Below are positions 1 through 6,032 of a stretch of 17,045 nucleotides of DNA, piece after piece; within the stretch, counting starts at the first letter, position 1; each line of letters opens with the position of its first letter. Source of the stretch: an uncultured Collinsella sp. Lineage in GTDB: Bacteria; Actinomycetota; Coriobacteriia; Coriobacteriales; Coriobacteriaceae. The position numbers were made by a program, and so were the translations under genes. The stretch spans positions 1 through 17,045 of the forward strand of contig URRJ01000028.1 in NCBI GenBank assembly GCA_900550205.1, given 5' to 3'. The notes beneath the pieces were generated by a model, which made no database searches, had not been told where the DNA came from, and saw only the letters and a list, made by a program, of their open reading frames with translations.

Positions 1-31
1 GCGTTTTTATTTGAACGTTTTGCCTGATAAA

Positions 32-66
32 ACCTGCCAAAATAAACCTGTCCCTAAATGGCAGGT
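32..66. repeat. REP-like hairpin with GGGACAGG core
   Basis: ACCTGCCA (32-39) pairs with TGGCAGGT (59-66) around a 19-nt loop that reads AGGGACAGG on the minus strand. Nearly the same element recurs at 11590-11630, at the end of purF. It belongs to the family of short hairpins with a GGGAC core found between genes through this window. The gene to its left is outside the window. Confidence 0.7.
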
Positions 67-115
67 CACTTTTCCCGCCTGCCAAAGACACACGTAAGCG
101 ACATGTCCATGAGGG

Positions 116-121
116 TATAAT
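116..121 (+). promoter_or_regulatory. Probable -10 box for the nfnAB operon
   Basis: A perfect TATAAT lies 105 bases before the nfnA start. No good -35 hexamer is seen at 16-18 bp upstream. A start near position 128 would give a 5' leader of about 100 nt that contains the hairpins described separately. Confidence 0.5.
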
Positions 122-125
122 TTGC

Positions 126-208
126 ACCGTATGTCTGCACAACGCCTGTGCGCGTACGGTTTTATTCGGGCTACCGTCCATTTCCGTGGAGGCACGGTTC
201 GGCAGCCC
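126..208 (+). promoter_or_regulatory. Structured leader of nfnAB with competing hairpins (possible attenuator)
   Basis: Hairpin A pairs ACCGTA (126-131) with TACGGT (155-160), with an inner GCACA/TGTGC stem (137-141/147-151), and runs into TTTTATT, so it resembles an intrinsic terminator. Hairpin B pairs GGGCT+ACCGT (168-177) with ACGGT (194-198) and AGCCC (204-208), ending just before the ribosome binding site. ACGGT (156-160) can instead pair with ACCGT (173-177), which would break both A and B. This layout is typical of an attenuator or riboswitch expression platform. No known aptamer was recognised, and regulation is an inference. Confidence 0.35.
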
Positions 209-226
209 TAACAAGAGAGGGGTTCT

Positions 227-1066
227 ATGTATAAGATCCTGGAGAAGACGCAGTTCTCGGAGAAGGTGTTCAAGTTCCGCATCGAGGCGCCTGCAATCGC
301 CAAACATGCGCACGCTGGACAGTTCCTCATGGTTCGCGCCAACGAGACGGGCGAGCGCGTCCCGTTTACCCTGGCCGGCTGGAACGGTGACGAGGGCTGG
401 GTCGAGTTCATCTTCATGGTGATCGGCAAAACCACCGAAATGCTTTCCACCTACGAGGCCGGCGAGTCGCTGCGCGACGTCGTGGGCCCGCTGGGCGTTC
501 CCACCGAGATGGCCGAGGGCCCCTGCGCCGTCATTGGCGGCGGCGTCGGCCTGGCAATTGCCTTCCCGGTCGCCAAGCACCTGGTCGAGACCGGCCACGA
601 GGTGCACGCCATCATGGGCGCCCGCACCAAGGACCTCCTGCTCATGGAGGACCAGTTCCGCGAGCTCCTCGACGAGGACCACATCCACATCACCACTGAC
701 GACGGCTCCTACGGCGAGCAGGGCGTTGTCACCGCTCCGTTGGAGCGCCTGCTGCAGGACAAGGCCGTGAGCCAGGTCTTCTGCGTCGGCCCCGTTCCGA
801 TGATGAAGTTCTCGACCCTCACCGCCCAGAAGTACGACACCCCCATCACCGCGTCGCTCAACCCCATCATGGTTGACGGCACCGGCATGTGCGGCTGCTG
901 CCGCGTCGAGGTGGGCGGCGTGACCAAGTTTGCTTGCGTCGACGGCCCCGACTTCGATGCCACCCTGGTCGACTGGGATGACCTTCGTGCCCGCCAGGCC
1001 GCTTACCGTTCCGAAGAGGGCGAGTCCCTCAAGGCCTATGAGGAAAAGAGCTGCGCATGCCACTAG
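227..1066 (+). CDS. nfnA: NfnA: small subunit of NADH-dependent ferredoxin:NADP+ oxidoreductase
   Basis: This 279-residue protein has the ferredoxin-NADP+ reductase fold of the sulfide/dihydroorotate dehydrogenase-like FAD/NAD-binding family. The N-terminal half binds FAD (beta-barrel, RVPFTLAGW near residue 45); a glycine-rich GGGVGLA segment near residues 104-110 belongs to the nucleotide-binding part. The C-terminal [2Fe-2S] region shows D217, C222, C225 and C237 in a DGTGMCGCC...FAC pattern. One Asp plus three Cys is the ligand set reported for characterised Nfn small subunits, as opposed to the four Cys of PyrK. The cytosolic NfnAB complex couples NADH and reduced ferredoxin oxidation to NADP+ reduction by flavin-based electron bifurcation. 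The start has a strong GAGAGGGG ribosome binding site. The gene overlaps nfnB by 10 bases, implying translational coupling. Annotation pipelines may call it a PyrK-like or sulfide dehydrogenase subunit. Confidence 0.85.
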   Translation: MYKILEKTQFSEKVFKFRIEAPAIAKHAHAGQFLMVRANETGERVPFTLAGWNGDEGWVEFIFMVIGKTTEMLSTYEAGESLRDVVGPLGVPTEMAEGPCAVIGGGVGLAIAFPVAKHLVETGHEVHAIMGARTKDLLLMEDQFRELLDEDHIHITTDDGSYGEQGVVTAPLERLLQDKAVSQVFCVGPVPMMKFSTLTAQKYDTPITASLNPIMVDGTGMCGCCRVEVGGVTKFACVDGPDFDATLVDWDDLRARQAAYRSEEGESLKAYEEKSCACH

Positions 1067-2466
1067 TTAACGGTCGTTTCGTTGCCGATATGAAGTCGCC
1101 CCGCACCCCCGATAACGAGGAGCCGGCTGCCGAGCGCGCCTGCGACTTCCGCCCCGTCGACAAGGGCTTCACCGAGGAGATGGCGCTGGCCGAGGCCGAG
1201 CGCTGCCTCAACTGCAAGAAGCCGTTCTGTGTTGAGGGCTGCCCCGTCAACATCAACATCCCCCGCTTTATCGAGCAGATCCGCGCGAAGGACTTCGGCG
1301 GCGCTCTCGATACCATCCGCGAGGACTCCATGCTTCCCGCCATCTGCGGCCGCGTCTGCCCGCAGGAGAACCAGTGCGAGGGCAAGTGCATCCGTGGTAA
1401 GAAGTCCGAGCCCGTGGCCATCGGCCAGCTCGAGCGCTTCCTGGGTGACCGCCCCGAACTCGCCTCCACGCCCAAGATGGCCCCCAAGAACGGCAAGAAG
1501 GTCGCCGTCGTCGGCTCCGGCCCGTCCGGCATCACCTGCGCCGGCGAGCTCGCCCGTAACGGCTTTGACGTTACCGTCTTCGAGGCATTCTTCACCGGTG
1601 GCGGCGTGCTGGTCTACGGCATCCCCGAGTTCCGTCTGCCCAAGGCAGTCGTCAAGCGCGAGATTGACGGCTTGGAGGACATGGGCGTCAAGTTTGAGTA
1701 CAACTCCGTCGTGGGCAACATGGCCACGGCCGAGGAGCTGTTCGAGCAGGGCTTCGACGCCATCTACGTGGCGACCGGCGCTGGCCTGCCCAAGTTCCTC
1801 AACGTCCCCGGCGAGAACCTGCCCAACGTCTTCTTCGCAAACGAGTACCTCACCCGCGTGAACCTGATGAAGGCCAACAAGTTCCCCGAGTACGACACCC
1901 CCACCAAGCACGGCAAGAACGTCGTCGTCTTTGGTGGCGGCAACGTGGCTATGGACGCCGTCCGTACCGCCAAGCGCCTGGGCGCCGAGCACGCCATCAT
2001 CGCCTACCGTCGTACCGAGGACGAGATGCCTTGCCGTCGCGCCGAGCTGCATCATGCTAAGGCCGAGGGCGTCGAAGTTCTGCCGCTCGTCTCCCCGCTC
2101 GAGTTTGTCGCTGGCGAGGACGGCTCCGTGTGCGCCGTCAAGGTCCAGAAGATGGAGCTCGGCGAGCCCGACGAGTCCGGCCGTCGTCGCCCGGTGCCCA
2201 TCGAGGGCGCCATCGAGGAGATCCCCTGCGACGTCGCGATCTCGGCTATCGGCACCAACGCCAACCCCTTCGCAAAGAAGATCGGCGGCAAGATGGAGCT
2301 CAACAAGTGGGGCTACATCGTTGCCGACGAGGAGACCGGCCAGACCACCGATCCCCGTATCTGGGCCGGCGGCGACATCGTCACCGGTGCCGCTACGGTC
2401 ATTCTGGCGATGGGCGCCGGCAAGAAGGCCGCTGCCTCCATCACCAAGAGCCTGCTGGGCGAATAA
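1057..2466 (+). CDS. nfnB: NfnB: large subunit (GltD-like, 'glutamate synthase (NADPH), homotetrameric')
   Basis: This 469-residue protein matches the GltD-like flavoprotein family. The N-terminal domain has two cysteine clusters for [4Fe-4S] centres: C50, C53, C58, C62 followed by Pro, and C97, C101, C107, C111. A first Rossmann motif (VVGSGPSGI, near 151) binds FAD, a second (VVFGGGNVAMD, near 290) binds NAD(P)H, and the closing AGGDIVTGAATVI (near 437) is the usual FAD-contact segment. The family is often labelled gltA or NADPH-dependent glutamate synthase small chain, but no GltB amidotransferase chain is nearby and the partner is an NfnA-type protein. NfnB of the electron-bifurcating transhydrogenase is therefore the better reading. 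It starts inside the last codons of nfnA and is followed at once by an intrinsic terminator. Confidence 0.87.
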   Translation: MPLVNGRFVADMKSPRTPDNEEPAAERACDFRPVDKGFTEEMALAEAERCLNCKKPFCVEGCPVNINIPRFIEQIRAKDFGGALDTIREDSMLPAICGRVCPQENQCEGKCIRGKKSEPVAIGQLERFLGDRPELASTPKMAPKNGKKVAVVGSGPSGITCAGELARNGFDVTVFEAFFTGGGVLVYGIPEFRLPKAVVKREIDGLEDMGVKFEYNSVVGNMATAEELFEQGFDAIYVATGAGLPKFLNVPGENLPNVFFANEYLTRVNLMKANKFPEYDTPTKHGKNVVVFGGGNVAMDAVRTAKRLGAEHAIIAYRRTEDEMPCRRAELHHAKAEGVEVLPLVSPLEFVAGEDGSVCAVKVQKMELGEPDESGRRRPVPIEGAIEEIPCDVAISAIGTNANPFAKKIGGKMELNKWGYIVADEETGQTTDPRIWAGGDIVTGAATVILAMGAGKKAAASITKSLLGE

Positions 2467-2494
2467 TCACCCGCACCGCTAGCCATCAAACGGC

Positions 2495-2532
2495 AAAGTC
2501 CCCGTCGAGCACACGCCCGGCGGGGACTTTTT
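2495..2532 (+). terminator. Intrinsic terminator of nfnAB
   Basis: AAAGTCCCCG (2495-2504) pairs perfectly with CGGGGACTTT (2521-2530) and runs into TTTTT. It begins 28 bases after the nfnB stop. Confidence 0.9.
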
Positions 2533-2544
2533 CTATATCGGCCG

Positions 2545-2589
2545 CCCCGACCACCACGATGGGGACAGGCACCTTTGTGGTGGTTGGGG
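2545..2589. repeat. REP-like hairpin with GGGGACAGG core, left copy
   Basis: CCCCGACCACCAC (2545-2557) pairs with GTGGTGGTTGGGG (2577-2589) with one mismatch. The loop holds GGGGACAGGCACC. Bases 2561-2585 are repeated exactly, in inverse orientation, at 2895-2919. Confidence 0.8.
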
Positions 2590-2618
2590 GCCTGGTCGGC
2601 AAACCAATTCCGGCGTTT

Positions 2619-2835
2619 GTCTCAATCTGTAACAGCTGGAGCCCGTTGAGCCTTGTAGTTGTTACAGATCGAGATATTGTGCGAACATCCGCCTGTTCAT
2701 CTCAATCTGTAACAGTTAGAGACCAAATTCCCCGCTACGTGTTACAGATCAAGACGTTGAGCTGACGACCGAACGGTTCATCTAAATCTGTAACAGTTAG
2801 AGCCTTTTTCGCTGGCCTGGTGTTACAAATCGAGA
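2619..2835. repeat. Three tandem ~80-bp units, each a palindrome with a 25-nt variable loop
   Basis: Left arms ATCTGTAACA lie at 2625-2634, 2705-2714 and 2786-2795. Right arms TGTTACAGAT lie at 2660-2669 and 2740-2749, with TGTTACAAAT at 2821-2830. Each loop is exactly 25 nt although the loop sequences differ beyond the first bases (AGTTAGAGCC-like). Units repeat at 80 and 81 bp. Conservation extends outside the arms (TCATCTCA before, CGAGAT-TTG after). Six half-sites in alternating orientation rule out a normal CRISPR array. Function is unknown; protein-binding sites, a structured transcript or a transposition end are possible. Confidence 0.8.
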
Positions 2836-2892
2836 TTTTGCAAAAGCCGAGGATAGGCACTGCCGCCAAGGCCTTCCCCTCGGCCTAAAACA

Positions 2893-2933
2893 AAAACCAC
2901 CACAAAGGTGCCTGTCCCCCTTGTGGTGGTTTT
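2893..2933 (-). terminator. REP-like hairpin, right copy, likely terminator of the kinase-like gene
   Basis: AAAACCACCACAA (2893-2905) pairs perfectly with TTGTGGTGGTTTT (2921-2933) around a 15-nt loop that reads GGGGGACAGG on the minus strand. Read on the minus strand it lies just after the stop of the kinase-like gene and is followed by TTTTTGTTTT. It therefore looks like an intrinsic terminator built from a member of the dispersed repeat family. Confidence 0.75.
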
Positions 2934-2939
2934 GATTGG

Positions 2940-3563
2940 TTAGCCTTCGAGTTGGGCCACCTTGTAGCGGTAGGCTGCGGCGATGACGTCCTTGCAGCCT
3001 TCGCGGCCCAGCTTGGCGCGGTTGACAACGATATCCTTACCGCTCGTCATCTTCCACTTGCCGGCACTGTAGCGCTTATAGAACGCCTCGCGCGCCTTCT
3101 GCTGCTGTTTGACCAGCTTGGCGCCCTTCTTTTTGTTGAGGCCACGCTTCTTGCGTACGATCTCGACGCGGTCCTCAAAGGGAGCGGTCACCAATACGGC
3201 AATGTGATTGGGGTTGTTGCGCAGCAGGTAGTCGGACAGACGGCCTTCGATAATGCAGCTCTCGGTCTCGCCCAAATCCAAAATCACCTGGCTCATCTTT
3301 TGGAACAACTTGTCCGAGTACGAACGGGTATCGTAGCGGTCGGGCAGAAACGCCATGTTCTCCACGGCCAGGCGCTCGTCGTAGGCGGCCATCTTGTCGA
3401 GCGACTCGCCCGCGCGCAGCGACGCACGCACCAGCAGCTCGTTATCGTACAGCGGAATCCCCAACTCGTCGGCAAGCATGCGACCAATCTCGTGGCCCTC
3501 GGCGCCAAAGTCGCGCGCGATGGTAATGACCACAGGATTCTTCTTGTTCTCCAGATCGCTCAT
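2940..3563 (-). CDS. Cytidylate kinase-like family protein
   Basis: This 207-residue cytosolic protein matches the cytidylate kinase-like family. It opens with VVITIARDFGAEGHEIG (about residues 11-27) followed by a LADELGIPLYDNELL stretch, the family's version of a P-loop plus first helix. The usual Gly-Lys-Ser/Thr of true nucleotide kinases is absent. A basic segment KKRGLNKKKGAKLVKQQQKAR (about 138-158) occupies the lid position. C-terminal YKVAQLEG is short. Real CMP kinase (Cmk) is normally fused or adjacent to other genes and has GPAGSGKS, so this is probably a paralogue whose substrate is unknown. The start is supported by AGAAAGGA eight bases upstream. A palindrome at 3581-3613 lies in its promoter region. 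Confidence 0.8.
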   Translation of the reverse strand: MSDLENKKNPVVITIARDFGAEGHEIGRMLADELGIPLYDNELLVRASLRAGESLDKMAAYDERLAVENMAFLPDRYDTRSYSDKLFQKMSQVILDLGETESCIIEGRLSDYLLRNNPNHIAVLVTAPFEDRVEIVRKKRGLNKKKGAKLVKQQQKAREAFYKRYSAGKWKMTSGKDIVVNRAKLGREGCKDVIAAAYRYKVAQLEG

Positions 3564-3580
3564 CGCGATTCCTTTCTAAC

Positions 3581-3613
3581 AAATGAGAAATAGGCGATTC
3601 CTGATTCTCATTT
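3581..3613. promoter_or_regulatory. Operator-like palindrome upstream of the kinase-like gene
   Basis: AAATGAGAA (3581-3589) is the exact inverse of TTCTCATTT (3605-3613), separated by 15 bases, with weaker symmetry beyond. It lies 18-50 bases before the kinase-like start, where a repressor site would be expected. The cognate regulator is not identifiable. Confidence 0.4.
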
Positions 3614-3627
3614 TGTCACTTACGACC

Positions 3628-3735
3628 GTCCTGGTTTCCCAAGTGCGGCAGATTGCCCCGAAAGAGGAGCGCCGCGTACTAAATGTACGCAAGCGACGAT
3701 TGAGGGGCAAGATGCCGTGCTTGGGGAAGCAGGAC
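3628..3735. repeat. 108-nt long imperfect inverted repeat with central palindrome
   Basis: The first 33 bases (from GTCCTGGTTTCCCAAG) pair with the last 33 (ending CTTGGGGAAGCAGGAC) at about 27 Watson-Crick positions plus three G-U pairs. The centre contains a second hairpin, GCGTAC-TAAAT-GTACGC (3674-3690). On the minus strand it begins at the stop codon of the last ABC permease gene, so it may end or protect that mRNA, but no T-run follows. It could also be a dispersed element or a small RNA. Confidence 0.65.
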
Positions 3736-4373
3736 TACGCTGCCACAATACGGCGTTGATATGCTCGGACCAGCAACGAGATACCAAAGTTGAGCACAAA
3801 GTACATCGCAAACACCAGGCCGTAGAGCATAAGAACCTGCGACAGGTCGATCGCATGGGCCATCACGACGTTTGCCGTGTACATGAGCTCGGCCACGTTA
3901 ATGCCCGAAAGATACGAGCTGTCCTTAATGACAGTCGTGCACTGGCTAAACAGCGCCGGAATGATCGTCTTAAATGTCTGCGGCAGAATGATGTAGCGCA
4001 TGGTGGCAAAGAAGCCGAAGCCCTGGCTCTGCGCTGCCTCAAACTGGCCGCGCGGAATCGAGTTGAGGCCGCCGCGCACAATCTCGGCCATAACAGCGCT
4101 GGTAAACAGCGTAAAGGCGATGGTCGAAATCACAATGTCCAAACCCTGCACCGTAAAGTAGATAAACAGAATCCACAGCAGGTTCGGCGTGCAACGGAAC
4201 AGCTCGATATAGGCGCTCACCAAAATACGGAACGGGCGGGGCGCATAGCTTTTAACGAGCGCCAGCACCGTGCCAAAGATGAGCGAGAAAAAGATCGACA
4301 GCGCCGAGATCTCGATTGTCTTAACAAAGCCGCCCCAAATGTAGAGCAGGTTGGTCGCGTTGAAGATTTCCAT
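3735..4373 (-). CDS. Polar amino-acid ABC transporter permease (second permease)
   Basis: This 212-residue integral membrane protein belongs to the His/Glu/Gln/Arg/opine permease family. It has an N-terminal hydrophobic segment after TIEISALSIFFSLIFG, further membrane spans, and the EAA signature that docks on the ATPase (GLNSIPRGQFEAAQSQGFG, followed by LPQTFKTIIPAL). It is the last gene of a four-gene importer and would form a heterodimeric channel with the permease encoded just before it. The start is 3 bases after the upstream stop, and AGGAGG overlaps the end of the upstream gene, indicating coupling. A 108-nt inverted repeat starts at its stop codon. Confidence 0.9.
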   Translation of the reverse strand: MEIFNATNLLYIWGGFVKTIEISALSIFFSLIFGTVLALVKSYAPRPFRILVSAYIELFRCTPNLLWILFIYFTVQGLDIVISTIAFTLFTSAVMAEIVRGGLNSIPRGQFEAAQSQGFGFFATMRYIILPQTFKTIIPALFSQCTTVIKDSSYLSGINVAELMYTANVVMAHAIDLSQVLMLYGLVFAMYFVLNFGISLLVRAYQRRIVAA

Positions 4374-4376
4374 GCG

Positions 4377-5123
4377 CTAGGCCTCCTCTACGTTGTCGAG
4401 CCCCAGCTCGGCCAGGCTCACGCCGCGCGGACGCTCCTTGGAGCGGCGCTCGAGCCACTGTACCAGCATGGCGAGCGGAAAGCAGATGATGAAGTACATA
4501 AGGCAGCAGACGATGTATCCCTGCAGGTAACCGTACAGACTCACAAAGTTGTCGGAACGGTACATAAGGTCGCCGCCGGCCACAAGCGCCAGCACCGACG
4601 TGTTCTTGACCAGGTTGAGCGCCTGGTTACACAGCGGCGGCAGAATGATCTTGAACGTCTGGGGCAGCACGATGTACCAGTACGCCTGCGCACGGGTGAA
4701 GCCCTGGCTCTGGGCCGCCTCCATCTGACCGCGCGGAACCGCCTCGATACCAGTGCGGATGACCTCCGAGATGTAGGCCGCGTGATACAGGCCCACACCC
4801 AAGAAGCCCAGCACGAACGGCGCGATGCGCACCGGCTGGTCGGCACCGGTTATGGCCTGCAAAAACTGCGGACCGGCCATGTACATAAAGAGCACCTGCA
4901 CGGGCAACGGAGTGTTCTGGTAAAACTCCACATACACGCGGCTTATGGCGCGCAGTACACGCGAGCGAGTGGTAGAGAACACGCCCAGCAGCGTGCCCAG
5001 CACCAGCGACAGCAGCAGACCGGCAACGACCACTTGCAGCGTCACGCCAAAGCCCTCCCAGAAGGGCCCCATGTTTTGAAATGTCGTCGACCAGCGGTCG
5101 GCGTCAAACAATCCTTCGAGCAT
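4377..5123 (-). CDS. Polar amino-acid ABC transporter permease (first permease)
   Basis: This 248-residue membrane protein is of the same family as its neighbour. It shows the EAA loop GIEAVPRGQMEAAQSQGFT followed by LPQTFKIILPPL, and hydrophobic spans such as VVVAGLLLSLVLGTLLGVF. The frame is open back to 5192, but that would overlap the binding-protein gene. The ATG at 5123 has an ideal AAGGAAGGA ribosome binding site and starts the conserved MLEGLFD sequence, so I chose it. The C-terminus is a charged tail (ERRSKERPRGVSLAELGL...). It works with the following permease, the lipoprotein and the ATPase. Confidence 0.88.
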   Translation of the reverse strand: MLEGLFDADRWSTTFQNMGPFWEGFGVTLQVVVAGLLLSLVLGTLLGVFSTTRSRVLRAISRVYVEFYQNTPLPVQVLFMYMAGPQFLQAITGADQPVRIAPFVLGFLGVGLYHAAYISEVIRTGIEAVPRGQMEAAQSQGFTRAQAYWYIVLPQTFKIILPPLCNQALNLVKNTSVLALVAGGDLMYRSDNFVSLYGYLQGYIVCCLMYFIICFPLAMLVQWLERRSKERPRGVSLAELGLDNVEEA

Positions 5124-5148
5124 TTGATTCCTTCCTTGGACGATGCGC

Positions 5149-6024
5149 CTATACAAGACCCCAGGTCTTGACCTCTTGGTCGAGCCAGCCATCGGCCAGG
5201 CGATCGCAAATCACCTGATCGACTACGGCCGAAAGGTCGCAGCCCTTCTTGGTCGCCACGCCGTAGCCCTGCTCGCCAAACTTGACCTCGGGCTGCAGCA
5301 GCTCAACGGTCTCGTTCATGTAACCGGCCAGCGTGGAACGGTCCATGGCAAAGACGTCGATATTGCCGGCGTCGAGCGAACTCTTAATGATGGGGTAGCC
5401 GCTAAAGGCCCTAAACTCGGGCTTGCAGCTAAAGCCGTTGTCCTTGATCATCTGCTCGATCAGGCCCTGCGTGGTAGCGCCCTGGCTCACGCCGATGACC
5501 TTGCCGTCCAGGTCCTCAATCGAGGTAAAGCCCGAACGCTTCTTGACCATGAGTCCCACGTAGTCGGTGCGGTACGGCGTCGAGAAATCCCAGCTCTTCT
5601 TGCGCTCGTCGGTGATGGTGTAGGTCGCCGCGACCACGTCGAGTTGGCCGTTATCGATCAGCGGGCCGCGTGTCTTGGGCGTCACGTCGGTAAACTCGAC
5701 AAGCTCCTGGGCACGGGCCTCCTTGTAACTCACGCCAAAGACGGCAGCGGCGATCTGGTAGCACAAATCGACTTCCATGCCCTCAAAGCGGCCCTTGGCG
5801 GTGTCGTAATAGCCGTAGCCGGGAACATCCTTCTTAACGCCAGCATTCAGATGGCCACGCGACTTAATGGCTGCAAGCTTGGACCCCTTGTCGGAGCCCT
5901 CGCCGCTGGTGGAGTTGCCGCAACCGGTAAGCGCGGTCCCCGTCAGCGCAAGCATGCCGGCGCCAGCCAGCTGCAAAAAGTGACGGCGCGACACGGCCGC
6001 CCTCGTCATATCCATCATGTCCAT
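5149..6024 (-). CDS. Polar amino-acid ABC transporter substrate-binding lipoprotein
   Basis: A family 3 extracellular solute-binding protein of about 291 residues. The N-terminus has SRRHFLQ followed by a hydrophobic stretch and a lipobox LTGC, about 20 residues apart. This suggests export by the Tat route (twin Arg) and lipid anchoring at that Cys. The mature part shows family hallmarks: GYGYYD...FEGMEVDLCYQIAAAVFG, VVAATYTITDERKKSWDFSTPY and DLDGKVIGVSQGATTQ. Glutamine or glutamate is the likely ligand type, but specificity cannot be read from sequence. Several starts are possible (GTG 6027; ATG 6024, 6018, 6015, 6009); a GGTGATGG element could serve any of the ATGs. It follows the ATPase gene by only a few bases. 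Confidence 0.88.
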   Translation of the reverse strand: MDMMDMTRAAVSRRHFLQLAGAGMLALTGTALTGCGNSTSGEGSDKGSKLAAIKSRGHLNAGVKKDVPGYGYYDTAKGRFEGMEVDLCYQIAAAVFGVSYKEARAQELVEFTDVTPKTRGPLIDNGQLDVVAATYTITDERKKSWDFSTPYRTDYVGLMVKKRSGFTSIEDLDGKVIGVSQGATTQGLIEQMIKDNGFSCKPEFRAFSGYPIIKSSLDAGNIDVFAMDRSTLAGYMNETVELLQPEVKFGEQGYGVATKKGCDLSAVVDQVICDRLADGWLDQEVKTWGLV

Positions 6025-6032
6025 CACCGCGC

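Larger units (their letters stand above)
2534..2939. other. Gene-free block holding a composite palindromic element
   Basis: No credible coding frame is present between the nfnB terminator and the stop of the kinase-like gene. The block consists of a REP-like hairpin (2545-2589), three ~80-bp palindromic units (2619-2835), a short AT/GC-mixed stretch (2836-2892), and an inverted copy of the first hairpin (2893-2933). The outer hairpins contain a perfect 25-bp inverted repeat (2561-2585 against 2895-2919). No transposase is present. Confidence 0.7.

Noticed and set aside
1063..2055. 330-codon minus-strand frame opposite nfnB
   Set aside because: It is antisense to a gene with all expected cofactor motifs and encodes Leu/Ala/Asp/Gly-rich sequence without a recognisable fold.
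1057..2466. Classical glutamate synthase small subunit (gltD)
   Set aside because: No GltB large chain is adjacent, and the partner gene is NfnA-like and overlaps it.
2130..2765. Plus-strand frame running from inside nfnB into the palindrome array
   Set aside because: It crosses the nfnB terminator, is out of frame with nfnB, and its translation is an Arg/Gly-rich shadow followed by repeat sequence.
2619..2835. CRISPR array
   Set aside because: Repeats alternate in orientation, are short (10-15 bp) and imperfect, number only three pairs, and no cas genes are present.
3717..5171. Long plus-strand open frame opposite the ABC permeases
   Set aside because: It is antisense to two clear permease genes and its translation is rich in His, Gln, Arg and Ala with no domain; it is a high-GC shadow.
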